Part shown: piece after piece, positions 1 through 9,349 of the stretch
How the letters are laid out: every line of letters begins with the position of its first letter
How positions within the stretch are numbered: the first letter of the stretch is position 1
Assembly: GCF_012641475.1 (NCBI RefSeq)
Contig: NZ_JABAIL010000012.1
Location: 62,001-126,000, forward strand
Direction of reading: 5' to 3'
DNA length: 64,000 nt
DNA from: Flammeovirga agarivorans
GTDB lineage: Bacteria > Bacteroidota > Bacteroidia > Cytophagales > Flammeovirgaceae
Notes under the pieces: generated by a model
Database searches by the model: none
What the model was told of the DNA's origin: nothing
The model's input: the letters and a program-made list of their open reading frames with translations, nothing else
Position numbers and translations under genes: made by a program

Positions 1-1654
1 ACCCATCTTTATCTACTACAAATTGAACGTATACTTTACCCTCTACTCCCATTCTTTTTGCCTGTGATGGGTATTTCATATTTTGACCAACCCATTTATA
101 AAATTGTCCCATACCCCCAGGGTATGCAGCAGGATCTTCAACAATCTCAAAAATTTCTTCGACTACCTCCTCTGGTTCATTATCTATTTCAGCTTCACCT
201 ATTGCCATCTCAAGGTCTATGATTGCTTGTTCAGCATTTGTTCTATATTTCCCTTTTTTATAATTGGCTAGATAACTTTTATACGCTGAAATTGTATTAG
301 TTTTTCTAGCCTTATCCCAAGCTTTTTTATCTTTTGCTTTAGCATATGCTGCTCGAAGTGCACTAATTCTACCTTTTGCATCCTTCACATAATTTCCTTG
401 TGGATATTCTTTAAGATAAGCTTGGTAAGCACTTACTGTATTTTTCTTTCTAGCTGCATCATACGCCTCTTTATCTTGTTGCTTTAATAACTCTTCTTTG
501 GAAAGTTGAGGTTTTGTTGTTTCTACTTTAGCCTCTTCTGTTTTAGCTGGCACTGCTTCTGAAATAGTTTCAGAAGATGGTGTTGTTTCGTCTCCTCCAT
601 AAAAAACAACAAAGACTGTAGACAGTAATACTATAATACCTACTGCTACACCGATAATTATCTTTTTATTGTTATCTCCATCACCTTTTGTCACCGGAAT
701 AGCCTTCTTCTCTTCTTTTACTTCTACTGACTTTTGTAAAGATGGACGTTCTTCAATAACGGTCGCTTCGCTATTTTTGGGATTTGTTTCAATCACCGTA
801 TCATCACCTAAAATAGGTAATGGAAAATTATCCACATCAGATAAAGCTGAACTGAATTCTTCACATGACTGAAATCTTTGTTCCAAATCTTTAGCGGTCG
901 CTTTATCAATTATAGCCTCTAACCGTGGAGTTACTTCGCTATTAAACTGACTTGCTCTCGGCAATGGCTCTGAAACGATTTTATTCATTACATCCCACTC
1001 TGATAAAGTAGTGGTATCGTAAACCCTCTGGCCCGTTAATAATTGATATAAAGTCACTCCTAAACTATAAATATCACTGCGGTGATCTAAATGCTTCGCA
1101 CTTTTTACCTGTTCAGGAGACATATACAATCTACTTCCCATCAAAGCATTTGTACCCGTTAACGACAGCTCTAAATTATCCTGTAGCTTAGCAATACCAA
1201 AATCTAGGATAATAGGAGTTTCATCTTTCTTTACCATTATATTAGATGGCTTAATATCCCTATGTACAACTCCTTGTCCATGGGCAAAAGAGAATGCTTC
1301 TAGGACTTTTTGAAAGAACGTTATTGCTACATCAGGTGATTTTATCTCAGGATGAAGTTGAATATGTTCTTTTAAATCAACCCCATCAATAAAATCCAAA
1401 ATCATGATCAATTGCTTGCCATTATCTTCATAATTGAGAAGTCTAACAATATATGGGTGACTTAATTTATATAGTGCCTTGGCTTCATTGATAAACCTTT
1501 GGCGAACTGTTTCATTAGAAACAAAAGCCGAGTCCAAAACCTTAATAGCTGCTGGGGTTTCTAATTGCTCATGTATACCTAAGTATACTTTAGCCATCCC
1601 TCCTTCACCTATTTTTTTGGTAAGTCGATAGTTAAAAATTACAGAATCCAACAT
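1..1654 (-). CDS. Membrane Ser/Thr kinase with periplasmic TonB-C domain (3' end cut by window)
   Basis: About 551 codons are visible; the stop lies beyond the left edge. The N-terminal Hanks-type kinase domain (residues 8-270) has the glycine loop GEGGMAKVY, the catalytic HRDIKPSN and the DFG motif, so it should phosphorylate Ser/Thr in the cytoplasm. An acidic juxtamembrane linker leads to a membrane segment at about 327-352. The outer part has two 45-residue repeats with a YxxYLxxYPxG core (about 395-476), then the start of a TonB C-terminal domain (AYPGGMGQFY, GKVYVQFVVDKDG). Start ATG at 1654 matches the starts of the four paralogues. It is last in a leftward run of kinases. Kinase call is firm; the TonB-C call rests on about 55 residues but matches the free protein at 2042-2476. 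Confidence 0.93.
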   Translation of the reverse strand, partial: MLDSVIFNYRLTKKIGEGGMAKVYLGIHEQLETPAAIKVLDSAFVSNETVRQRFINEAKALYKLSHPYIVRLLNYEDNGKQLIMILDFIDGVDLKEHIQLHPEIKSPDVAITFFQKVLEAFSFAHGQGVVHRDIKPSNIMVKKDETPIILDFGIAKLQDNLELSLTGTNALMGSRLYMSPEQVKSAKHLDHRSDIYSLGVTLYQLLTGQRVYDTTTLSEWDVMNKIVSEPLPRASQFNSEVTPRLEAIIDKATAKDLEQRFQSCEEFSSALSDVDNFPLPILGDDTVIETNPKNSEATVIEERPSLQKSVEVKEEKKAIPVTKGDGDNNKKIIIGVAVGIIVLLSTVFVVFYGGDETTPSSETISEAVPAKTEEAKVETTKPQLSKEELLKQQDKEAYDAARKKNTVSAYQAYLKEYPQGNYVKDAKGRISALRAAYAKAKDKKAWDKARKTNTISAYKSYLANYKKGKYRTNAEQAIIDLEMAIGEAEIDNEPEEVVEEIFEIVEDPAAYPGGMGQFYKWVGQNMKYPSQAKRMGVEGKVYVQFVVDKDG

Positions 1655-1754
1655 GATGTTAAGACGGATTTAAGTTAGGGTTGAGTTAAAAGAGTGATAA
1701 ATAATTTGAAAGATTGAAATACCTATATCTATATAAATATGATTTTATTGAACA

Positions 1755-1979
1755 TTAAACTGCACCTGGTGTAGAACCTGCATGGGTACACCCTACAACA
1801 GTACCTTGTCCAATAGGTGTTGAAATAATATCTCCTTCCGAATAACCATAATTTGGTACTCGAGTTTCACCTGCTGGAGTAATTACTTTTACCCAATCAC
1901 AATACAATGAATTGTCTTCTTCATAGGTACAACTAACAAAGGGGATTGTAAGTAATAATACTACTATTATTTTTTTCAT
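1755..1979 (-). CDS. Small putative lipoprotein
   Basis: A 74-residue protein with a lipoprotein signal peptide: MKK, hydrophobic stretch, then a PFVSC lipobox with Cys at about 17. The mature part is only about 57 residues, with two more cysteines (CDW, GCTHAG) and no family I recognise. It sits between a TonB-C protein gene and a kinase gene on the same strand, with gaps of 62 and 100 bases, so it is probably co-transcribed with the kinase cluster. It could be a small envelope partner of the kinases, but nothing in the sequence proves this. Coding status is supported by the signal peptide and its position in the run. Confidence 0.6.
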   Translation of the reverse strand: MKKIIVVLLLTIPFVSCTYEEDNSLYCDWVKVITPAGETRVPNYGYSEGDIISTPIGQGTVVGCTHAGSTPGAV

Positions 1980-2041
1980 AATTGTAAGTTTGCTCCTGAG
2001 TAAATCACCCAGAAATGGTAAGAATCTATTTTATATCAGTG

Positions 2042-2476
2042 CTACGATTTCTTATTCAAGAATTTCTTTCTGGCTTTATAGTCAAAAGATATAGGTAACA
2101 TCATTTTTTGTCTCACTAATTTTTCATTATTCTTTGCAGGAATCCATGGAACTAATTTCTTTACGATATCTTTCGCTGCTCGATCACATTCTTCATTTAG
2201 AGATCTTTCAACTAAAACATTGGATACCGTACCATCTTTTTCAACAACAAATGATATATACACCTTCCCATTTAACTTACTTTCAAAAGCCGAAATTGGA
2301 TAATCTATCTGCTTTTGTACTTCCAAGTAAAATGCTCCCATACCCTTTGGATACCCTGCCGGATCTTCTGGATTTTCATAGACTGTTGTATCAGATAGTA
2401 TCAACTCGTCAGACATTGAGCCATAAACAGTAGGTGCAATAAAAAATAAAGCACTAAAAAAAATTAAATATTTCAT
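2042..2476 (-). CDS. Secreted TonB C-terminal domain protein
   Basis: A 144-residue protein with a signal peptide (cleavage near residue 19-20, VYGS) and then one TonB-C domain without the usual cytoplasmic anchor and proline-rich spanner. The domain is recognised by YPKGMGAFYLEV, GKVYISFVVEKDG and the terminal PISFDY strand. Classical TonB couples ExbBD to outer-membrane receptors; this protein lacks an anchor, so energy transduction is unlikely. It closely resembles the periplasmic end of the kinase at 1-1654 (both start EDPAxYPxGMGxFY), which implies that one derives from the other by duplication. It lies inside the kinase run and may bind the same ligand as the kinase ectodomain. Confidence 0.8.
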   Translation of the reverse strand: MKYLIFFSALFFIAPTVYGSMSDELILSDTTVYENPEDPAGYPKGMGAFYLEVQKQIDYPISAFESKLNGKVYISFVVEKDGTVSNVLVERSLNEECDRAAKDIVKKLVPWIPAKNNEKLVRQKMMLPISFDYKARKKFLNKKS

Positions 2477-2596
2477 GGTAAAGATTAATAAGGCAGTTTC
2501 ATTCTACAGATGATAACACAGAGAAGTCTTGAAAATTATTCTAGCTCTTAGAAAGATTTCTAAAAGCTAGAATAATACTTGTTTATATAAAATAGA

Positions 2597-4486
2597 CTAG
2601 AAGACTGCTTTTTTGCCTTCTGATAATTTAATGGCTTCATTAATAAGGTCTACTAGATGAAGAGGTGTCAATTTATAATCAACGTTTCCTGTATACTCAT
2701 TAATATTATCCCAATTAAACGGAATGTTCACTTTTTTATTATAATCTGAATTTCCTTCACTATCTAACGGTATTACCGTTTCATAATTATAAGACATAAA
2801 GTAAGATGTATTTCCATCTCTTAATGATAGAGATCTAATTCTAAATCCATCTTTAGACTTTTCGAAATTATTAGAAGATAGAGGTTTTAATGAAGATAAT
2901 TCAAAATCATCATAGTAATCACCTTCACTATCCCAACCATAAGCTGTACTTAATTGATTGGCTTTCCATTTCTCCCAATGTTCATGTATAAATAGCTTAC
3001 CTTCTTTAATATACATGTTCATATTCACTTCCAACTTATACGCTCTTCTTAGACCACTTCTTGCGAAATACTGTTCTGAATCATAAAGTTTTGTCAATTT
3101 TGTAAGTTCAGTACTAATAGCAGCCAGTCTTGCTTGTCTTACCTCAAATTCTTGTTTCGATTCTTTAGGTTCCTCTACTACAACTTCTTGAACAACCACT
3201 GGCTCTTCTTTTTTACGAACAGGTTCAGGCTTTGTAACCTGAGGTCGTGGCTTAGGTTTTGGTGCTTCTTCTTGAACTACTTCTATAGGAGTTTCTTCTT
3301 CTGGAGCCTCTTCGTCAATGTTCTCTTCTAAAGATGCAATAGATAGACTATCTACTAAACTATCACTTGCGATTTGCATAGATGTCTCCTCAGGGGTTTC
3401 CTCTACTACATTTGCTGTCACTACAGAATCATCTGATGATGATAATGAGAAAGTGAGAATAACAATTAATAGAACGACTGCCGCTGCTGCACCACCGAAC
3501 ATGATCATCTTCTTCTTTCGTTCTTCTTCATTATCTGAGCTTTGGTTATTCTCTTTAGGTATTGAAGCCTTTTCTGTAGGGACTTCATTGACAGGAGTTG
3601 TATCAATTTTAGTCTCTTCAAAGTTAGGTTCTTCTTCTATAATGGTTGAATCATTAAATTCATCCAAGTTATTTAAAGCATAAGAGAATTCCTCACAAGA
3701 TTCAAAACGAGCGTTAGGGTCTTTTGCTGTCGCTTTCTGAATAACTTTATCTAAAGCAGGAGTAATATTTGTGTTTTTTGAAGAAGGCAATGGCAGTGGT
3801 TCATTGACAATCTTCATGATTAAATCATATTCTGAAAGTGTATTGGTATTGTACGCACTTTCTCTTGTTAAGAGTTGATAAAGAGTGATACCAAGACTAT
3901 AAACATCCGACCTTTTATCAATATGCTTAGAACTTTTAATTTGTTCTGGACTCATATAAGGTCTACTACCCATCATTGCGTTAGTACCTGTCAACGAAAT
4001 CTGTAAATCGTCGGCTACTTTGGCAATACCAAAATCTAATATTATCGGTTTTCCACTAGACGTAACCATTATATTAGACGGTTTAATATCTCTGTGAATA
4101 ATATTATTTTGATGGGCAAAATTAAAGGCTGCTAAAATTTGAATAAAGAAAGGAATAGCATTCTCTAATTCTGAAATTGATGGATTCTGTTCAATATAGG
4201 TTTTAAGATCAATACCGTCAACATAATCCAATATCATGACTAATTCTTCTTCAGATTCATGATAATTTAAAAGTCTTACAATATTTGGGTGTGATAATCC
4301 ATAGAGTGCTTTTGCCTCATTGGAAAATCTTTTTCTTACATTTTCGTTAGTGGTTAAATTCTGATGTAAGATTTTGATGGCTGCTTTTGTTTCTAATTGT
4401 TCATGTATCGCTTCATAAACTGTGGCCATCCCGCCATCACCAATTTTCTTGGTGATTTTGTAGTTAAAAAATGTCTTTCCTATCAT
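2597..4486 (-). CDS. Membrane Ser/Thr kinase with unique ectodomain
   Basis: A 629-residue Hanks-type kinase. Visible motifs are the glycine loop GDGGMATVY, the lysine in AAIKIL (about 38), HRDIKPSN (catalytic Asp about 134), DFG (about 152) and the SRPYMSPEQ activation segment. A membrane helix follows at about 325-350. The outer part starts with a Pro/Glu/Val-rich stalk (about 395-445), which could span the periplasm, and ends in a domain of about 170 residues that I do not recognise. It is the most diverged kinase of the five and is separated from the next upstream kinase by 247 bases, so it may have its own promoter. Confidence 0.94.
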   Translation of the reverse strand: MIGKTFFNYKITKKIGDGGMATVYEAIHEQLETKAAIKILHQNLTTNENVRKRFSNEAKALYGLSHPNIVRLLNYHESEEELVMILDYVDGIDLKTYIEQNPSISELENAIPFFIQILAAFNFAHQNNIIHRDIKPSNIMVTSSGKPIILDFGIAKVADDLQISLTGTNAMMGSRPYMSPEQIKSSKHIDKRSDVYSLGITLYQLLTRESAYNTNTLSEYDLIMKIVNEPLPLPSSKNTNITPALDKVIQKATAKDPNARFESCEEFSYALNNLDEFNDSTIIEEEPNFEETKIDTTPVNEVPTEKASIPKENNQSSDNEEERKKKMIMFGGAAAAVVLLIVILTFSLSSSDDSVVTANVVEETPEETSMQIASDSLVDSLSIASLEENIDEEAPEEETPIEVVQEEAPKPKPRPQVTKPEPVRKKEEPVVVQEVVVEEPKESKQEFEVRQARLAAISTELTKLTKLYDSEQYFARSGLRRAYKLEVNMNMYIKEGKLFIHEHWEKWKANQLSTAYGWDSEGDYYDDFELSSLKPLSSNNFEKSKDGFRIRSLSLRDGNTSYFMSYNYETVIPLDSEGNSDYNKKVNIPFNWDNINEYTGNVDYKLTPLHLVDLINEAIKLSEGKKAVF

Positions 4487-4733
4487 TTTAGGGTAAGGGT
4501 AGAAGTTGTTGAATAGAAGGTAAAAAAAATAATCTGCCTCTGTATTTAGATCCTGATTGCTATAGAACTAATTATCGGTAAAGAAGCGTGATTCACAAGT
4601 ATACAAAATTTAATTTACGTTAAAAAGAGTTCTCTTTTTGAATTAATAATAGGTTCAATTTAAGATGTACTATAAGTAGTTTTCAATGAAAGAGATACAC
4701 CAGTATTGAAACTGGAGATATCTCTTCATGTAT

Positions 4734-6893
4734 CTATTTTCGACGTTTAAACAACCCTTTTCTTTCTGCTGCTTTCAATACAGTTGTTATATTTTGTGCT
4801 GTACCAATGGTGTAATACTTTTTTTCATAACCTATAAACGAAAAATAAATAGTTTCACCTGTTTTTACAGACAAAGAATAATTACCATTATAATCCGAAA
4901 CAACACCTCTATTAGTGCCTTGTACTATCACAGAAATTCCTGGTAATGCATTTCCATATTCGTCTGTAATATGGCCTCTAATTGAAGTGACTTTTTTGAA
5001 TTTTTTCAGAAATTCTTTTGCCTCATTTACATGTTTTCCATTGGGGTATTTTAGCAAATAATTACTGTAAGAAGATTCTGTATTTGTTCTTATCGCTTTT
5101 GCCCAAAAATCTTCCTCTTCTTTATTTATCTCTTCATTTTCAATTTTTAAAGTCGAAATAAAAAGCTCAGCATCTGTTTTATAAACACCATAAGGATATG
5201 ATCTAAGATAATACTCATATGCTGATATTGTATTTTGTCTCTTTGTGGATGCCCATAAATCATTTTCTTCAAATGAGGCCTGATTTGTCTTTAGTTCCTC
5301 AATTTTCTTTTGTGCAACCACTTTATATTTTCCTTGAGGATAATAGCTTAAATAAGTGCTGTAAGCAGTTATTGTATTTTGCTCTTTTACAAAGTTCCAA
5401 TATTTTACTTCTTCAGCATCTTTAGCATCTGCTTTTAACTTATTTATTCTACTTCTCGCACTTGTTTTAAATTTCCCTTGAGGGTAATAACTCAAATAAT
5501 TTTCGTAAGCTGATACTGTATTTTTCTTTTTTGAAGAAACCCATAACGATTCTTCTCGCAAGGTCTTTATTTTCTTCTCTGCTTGTATTGTATATTCTCC
5601 ATTAGGATAGGATGATAAATAACTTTTGTAAGAAGTAATACTATTTTCCTTTTGTGCTAAACTCCAAGATTCATCCTCTGAACTTTCATCTATCTCACTT
5701 TTGGTGATATTATCACCTTGAGTAATTACTTCCTCACTCGTATTTTCCTCTTCGACAGCTGGTGCTTCTGAAAGGGTTATATTCTCACCTTCCAAATGAT
5801 CAGAAGAGTCAGTGGTAAATGAATAAAATAATACTCCAAATAAAATACAGAAACCTACAACTCCTGCAGCAACTAATGGAAGTTTATTTTTACTCTCTTT
5901 ATCCTCATTAATAACATTGTTTTCGCTTTTTTCATCACTCTGTACAATGTTACTAGTTGTGCTATTGGAAGATAAATTCTCTTCAATTATTGTGTCTTCT
6001 ACAGACTTTGAAGGGAGAGCTTCTTCATAAACTGTCGCTTCATAGTCTATTTCTGCTTGCTCTAACATTTTATAGTTGACAAGCGCTTCAATAAACTCTA
6101 CACAGTTTTGATAACGTTGAGTAACATCTTTCGCTGTAGCTTTATCGATTACTTTTTCAATACCACTAGTCACATCTGAATTCTTGCTACTTGCTCTAGG
6201 TAGTGGTTCAGTAACGATCTTATTCATTACATCCCATTCAGAGAGCGTTGTTGTATCGTAAGCATTTTCACCAGTGAGCAATTGATATAATGTCACTCCT
6301 AAACTGTAAATATCACTACGATGATCTAAATGTTTAGCGCTCTTAATCTGCTCTGGAGACATATATGGTCTACTCCCCATTAAGGCATTTGTACCTGTTA
6401 AAGACGCTTCCATATTATCTTGTAATTTGGCGATACCAAAATCCAAGATAACTGGATTCCCATCCTTATTCACCATTATATTAGAAGGTTTGATATCTCT
6501 ATGTACCAATCCTTTTTTATGTGCATAAGCAAAAGCTTCTAAAACCTTTGCAAAGAAAGGAATCGCATTATCTACTGATTTAATTTCAGGATGTTTCTGA
6601 ATATATTCTTTAAGGTCTACACCGTCTACATATTCCAAAATCATGATTAAATGTTCCCCATTATCATCATAATTTAAGAGTCTTACAATATATGGATGAG
6701 ATAAAGAATACAATGCCTTCGCTTCATTAATAAAACGCTGGCGTACTTTTTCATTTTTGGTAAAGTTCTTATGTAAAACTTTTATGGCAGCAGGTGTTTC
6801 CAAATTTTCATGGATACCTAGGTAAACGGTTGCCATACCCCCTTCACCAATCTCTTTGGTGAGTTTGTAGTTAAAAATAGTTTGGTTAAGCAT
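4734..6893 (-). CDS. Membrane Ser/Thr kinase with five YP-G repeats and carboxypeptidase-like domain
   Basis: A 719-residue protein: kinase domain (1-270; GEGGMATVY, HRDIKPSN, DFG), acidic linker, membrane helix about 338-358, then five repeats of about 45 residues with a W..A...NT..AY..YL..YPxGxY...A core (about 400-635). The last 80 residues form a carboxypeptidase-regulatory-like beta domain (IRGHITDEYGNALPGISV), the module usually found at the N-terminus of TonB-dependent receptors. The kinase half is nearly identical to those at 6931-9348 and 9350-11305, showing recent duplication or gene conversion. It starts 37 bases after the upstream kinase and is probably in the same operon. The ectodomain presumably senses envelope components; the ligand is unknown. 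Confidence 0.94.
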   Translation of the reverse strand: MLNQTIFNYKLTKEIGEGGMATVYLGIHENLETPAAIKVLHKNFTKNEKVRQRFINEAKALYSLSHPYIVRLLNYDDNGEHLIMILEYVDGVDLKEYIQKHPEIKSVDNAIPFFAKVLEAFAYAHKKGLVHRDIKPSNIMVNKDGNPVILDFGIAKLQDNMEASLTGTNALMGSRPYMSPEQIKSAKHLDHRSDIYSLGVTLYQLLTGENAYDTTTLSEWDVMNKIVTEPLPRASSKNSDVTSGIEKVIDKATAKDVTQRYQNCVEFIEALVNYKMLEQAEIDYEATVYEEALPSKSVEDTIIEENLSSNSTTSNIVQSDEKSENNVINEDKESKNKLPLVAAGVVGFCILFGVLFYSFTTDSSDHLEGENITLSEAPAVEEENTSEEVITQGDNITKSEIDESSEDESWSLAQKENSITSYKSYLSSYPNGEYTIQAEKKIKTLREESLWVSSKKKNTVSAYENYLSYYPQGKFKTSARSRINKLKADAKDAEEVKYWNFVKEQNTITAYSTYLSYYPQGKYKVVAQKKIEELKTNQASFEENDLWASTKRQNTISAYEYYLRSYPYGVYKTDAELFISTLKIENEEINKEEEDFWAKAIRTNTESSYSNYLLKYPNGKHVNEAKEFLKKFKKVTSIRGHITDEYGNALPGISVIVQGTNRGVVSDYNGNYSLSVKTGETIYFSFIGYEKKYYTIGTAQNITTVLKAAERKGLFKRRK

Positions 6894-6930
6894 ATCTATA
6901 AAAATTATAGTATTATTTCAAATAAGGCTT

Positions 6931-9348
6931 TTAATACTTATTCACATTAAGTACTCTATCATCTGATGATATATAAATATAATCCTTAAACTTTTTCCCT
7001 TCATAGGTTAGTTTATAAGAAAAACCATCAAAATCACTAACAGAAAATTCCGGTTCATAAAATATTATCTCTCCTTTGTCATTTGTATACCTTGTATATT
7101 TCGTTATTCCTAACCTATTTCTAAACTCTATTTTAGCATTCTTAATTATCCTATCGTTAAAACCAGTAACTATAACCTTCATTGCATATTTTTCTACTCT
7201 TTTGATCGTACCTGTTATGTCAGCTTTGGTTTTAATTGGTTGTTGACTCCAAGTCTTAATAAAACCTTTATTAAAAGAATCTGCTCCTTCAAACATGTCA
7301 CTCATATCTTTTACATTACTTACATCCCAATGTGATATATCGGAATTAAACGACTTTGCTCCTTCAAACATAGAATTCATATTAGTGACATTACTTACAT
7401 CCCAATTTGAAAGATCACTATTAAAATAATGTGCCCCATGAAACATACCTCCCATATTAGTTACATTAGAAACATCCCACTTAGATACATCTCCATTGAA
7501 TGAGTAAGATGTATTACTTTTTCCAGATGACGTCACCATCATTCCCTTGATATATTTTTGGAAAAACATATATTCCATTTCGGTAACATTACCTACATCC
7601 CAACTTGATATATCGGAATTAAATGATTCTGCACCTGCAAACATCCTACTCATATTAGTAACATTACCTACATCCCAATGTGATATATCGGAATTAAATG
7701 ATTTGGCACCATTAAACATCTCATACATACTTTCAACATTGCTTACATCCCAATTTGAAAGGTCATCGTTAAAGTCTGTTGCACCTTCAAACATACCTGC
7801 CATATTTGTTACATTACTCACATCCCAGTTTGAAATATCTCCATTAATACTAGTGGCTCCATAAAACAAGTAGCTCATATCTGTAACGTATGTAGTAATT
7901 ATATAAGTTAGATTCTTACCGTCTTCGACATATTTTTTTAATGATAAATAATCTACAACTAAATATGCATTTCCATCAATTTCTACCTTATCACCTACTT
8001 TATAGGTTTCATCACTAGAGTTATTTGAGGAAAAGTTTACCTCTTCATTATTAGTATTCTGATTATTATCTATATCTGTTGGCGGAGTATAGGGTTCTTC
8101 TTCAGTTTTAGAAGGATTATTATCAATAGTAGCATTATTCAATGATGAGCCTGTTTGTGTAGCGTCATCAATACCTTCTACTATTTCCACATTCTGACTT
8201 TCTTCTATCTTTTCAGATTTCAAAACTTCAACAAGGTCAGGTTCTTGTTCTTTAACAGTTTTATCTACATCAGAAAAAGAATAATAAAGAATCCCTGTAA
8301 TTAGAAGTATCCCCACAATACCAGCGGTAATAAATGGAAGTTTACTATTGTTTTTATTATTGATATTATGAACATCTGAAGAGGAAACCTCTTCTGTAAC
8401 TTTTCTTGTTTTAGTTTCTTGGGAAACATTTTCTTCTACTACAGTTGACTCTAAGTCATTTGTTTGAGCGTTATGCTCCTCTACAAAGGTTGCTTCGTCA
8501 ATAATATTTTCAACGTCTAGGCTTTTATAATTAATAAGTGAAGTAGCAAACTCATCGCAGTTTTGGAAACGGTCTTCTGCTTTTTTTGCTGTCGCCTTAT
8601 CAATTACTTTTTCAATGCCAACACTAACCTCAGTGTTCTTTTCACTAGCTCTTGGTAATGGATCATTTACTATTTTCATGATCACATCGTATTCAGAAAG
8701 TGTTGTTGTGTCATAGGCATTTTCACCCGTCAACAATTGATATAATGTTACACCTAAGCTGTAAATATCACTTCGCTGATCTAGGTGTTTTGCGCTCTTT
8801 ATCTGTTCTGGAGACATATATGGTCTACTTCCCATCAAAGCATTTGTTCCAGTTAAAGAAGCCTCCATATTGTCTTGTAACTTGGCGATACCAAAATCTA
8901 AGACCACAGGATTCCCTTCCTTATTCACCATAATATTTGAAGGTTTGATATCTCGATGTACCAATCCTTTATTATGTGCATAGGCAAATACCTCCAAGAC
9001 CTTTGCAAAAAATGGGATAGCATTATCTACAGATTTGATTTCAGGGTGCTGCTGAATATATTCTTTAAGATCTACCCCGTCTATATACTCTAAAATCATG
9101 ATTAGATGTTCTCCATCATCTTCATAATTCAAGAGCCTTACGATGTATGGATGAGATAAAGAATACAATGCCTTCGCTTCATTGATAAAACGCTGACGGA
9201 CTTTTTCATTTTTGGTAAAGTTCTTATGTAAAACTTTTATGGCAGCAGGTGTTTCCAATTTTTCATGGATACCCAGGTAAACAGTTGCCATACCTCCTTC
9301 ACCAATCTCTTTGGTGAGTTTGTAGTTTAAAATTGTGTTATTAAGCAT
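6931..9348 (-). CDS. Membrane Ser/Thr kinase with BspA-like (DUF285) repeats
   Basis: An 805-residue kinase. The N-terminal kinase domain (GEGGMATVY, HRDIKPSN, DFG, SRPYMSPEQ) precedes a membrane helix at about 331-356. After a low-complexity Ser/Asn/Glu spacer comes a segment of about 200 residues (491-694) with seven 25-residue units built on WDVSNVTNM..MFxGAxxFNxD. This is the DUF285/BspA-type surface repeat known from lipoproteins of Mycoplasma and Bacteroidota. The C-terminus (about 715-805) is a beta domain resembling carboxypeptidase-regulatory or Ig-like folds. The gene begins one base after the stop of the upstream kinase (TAA-T-ATG), so translation is likely coupled. The repeats suggest protein or surface-ligand binding. 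Confidence 0.94.
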   Translation of the reverse strand: MLNNTILNYKLTKEIGEGGMATVYLGIHEKLETPAAIKVLHKNFTKNEKVRQRFINEAKALYSLSHPYIVRLLNYEDDGEHLIMILEYIDGVDLKEYIQQHPEIKSVDNAIPFFAKVLEVFAYAHNKGLVHRDIKPSNIMVNKEGNPVVLDFGIAKLQDNMEASLTGTNALMGSRPYMSPEQIKSAKHLDQRSDIYSLGVTLYQLLTGENAYDTTTLSEYDVIMKIVNDPLPRASEKNTEVSVGIEKVIDKATAKKAEDRFQNCDEFATSLINYKSLDVENIIDEATFVEEHNAQTNDLESTVVEENVSQETKTRKVTEEVSSSDVHNINNKNNSKLPFITAGIVGILLITGILYYSFSDVDKTVKEQEPDLVEVLKSEKIEESQNVEIVEGIDDATQTGSSLNNATIDNNPSKTEEEPYTPPTDIDNNQNTNNEEVNFSSNNSSDETYKVGDKVEIDGNAYLVVDYLSLKKYVEDGKNLTYIITTYVTDMSYLFYGATSINGDISNWDVSNVTNMAGMFEGATDFNDDLSNWDVSNVESMYEMFNGAKSFNSDISHWDVGNVTNMSRMFAGAESFNSDISSWDVGNVTEMEYMFFQKYIKGMMVTSSGKSNTSYSFNGDVSKWDVSNVTNMGGMFHGAHYFNSDLSNWDVSNVTNMNSMFEGAKSFNSDISHWDVSNVKDMSDMFEGADSFNKGFIKTWSQQPIKTKADITGTIKRVEKYAMKVIVTGFNDRIIKNAKIEFRNRLGITKYTRYTNDKGEIIFYEPEFSVSDFDGFSYKLTYEGKKFKDYIYISSDDRVLNVNKY

Positions 9349-9349
9349 A

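Noticed and set aside
7260-7880. Non-coding tandem repeat
   Set aside because: The roughly 75-base periodicity is the DNA of the BspA-like repeats of the kinase and stays in frame throughout.
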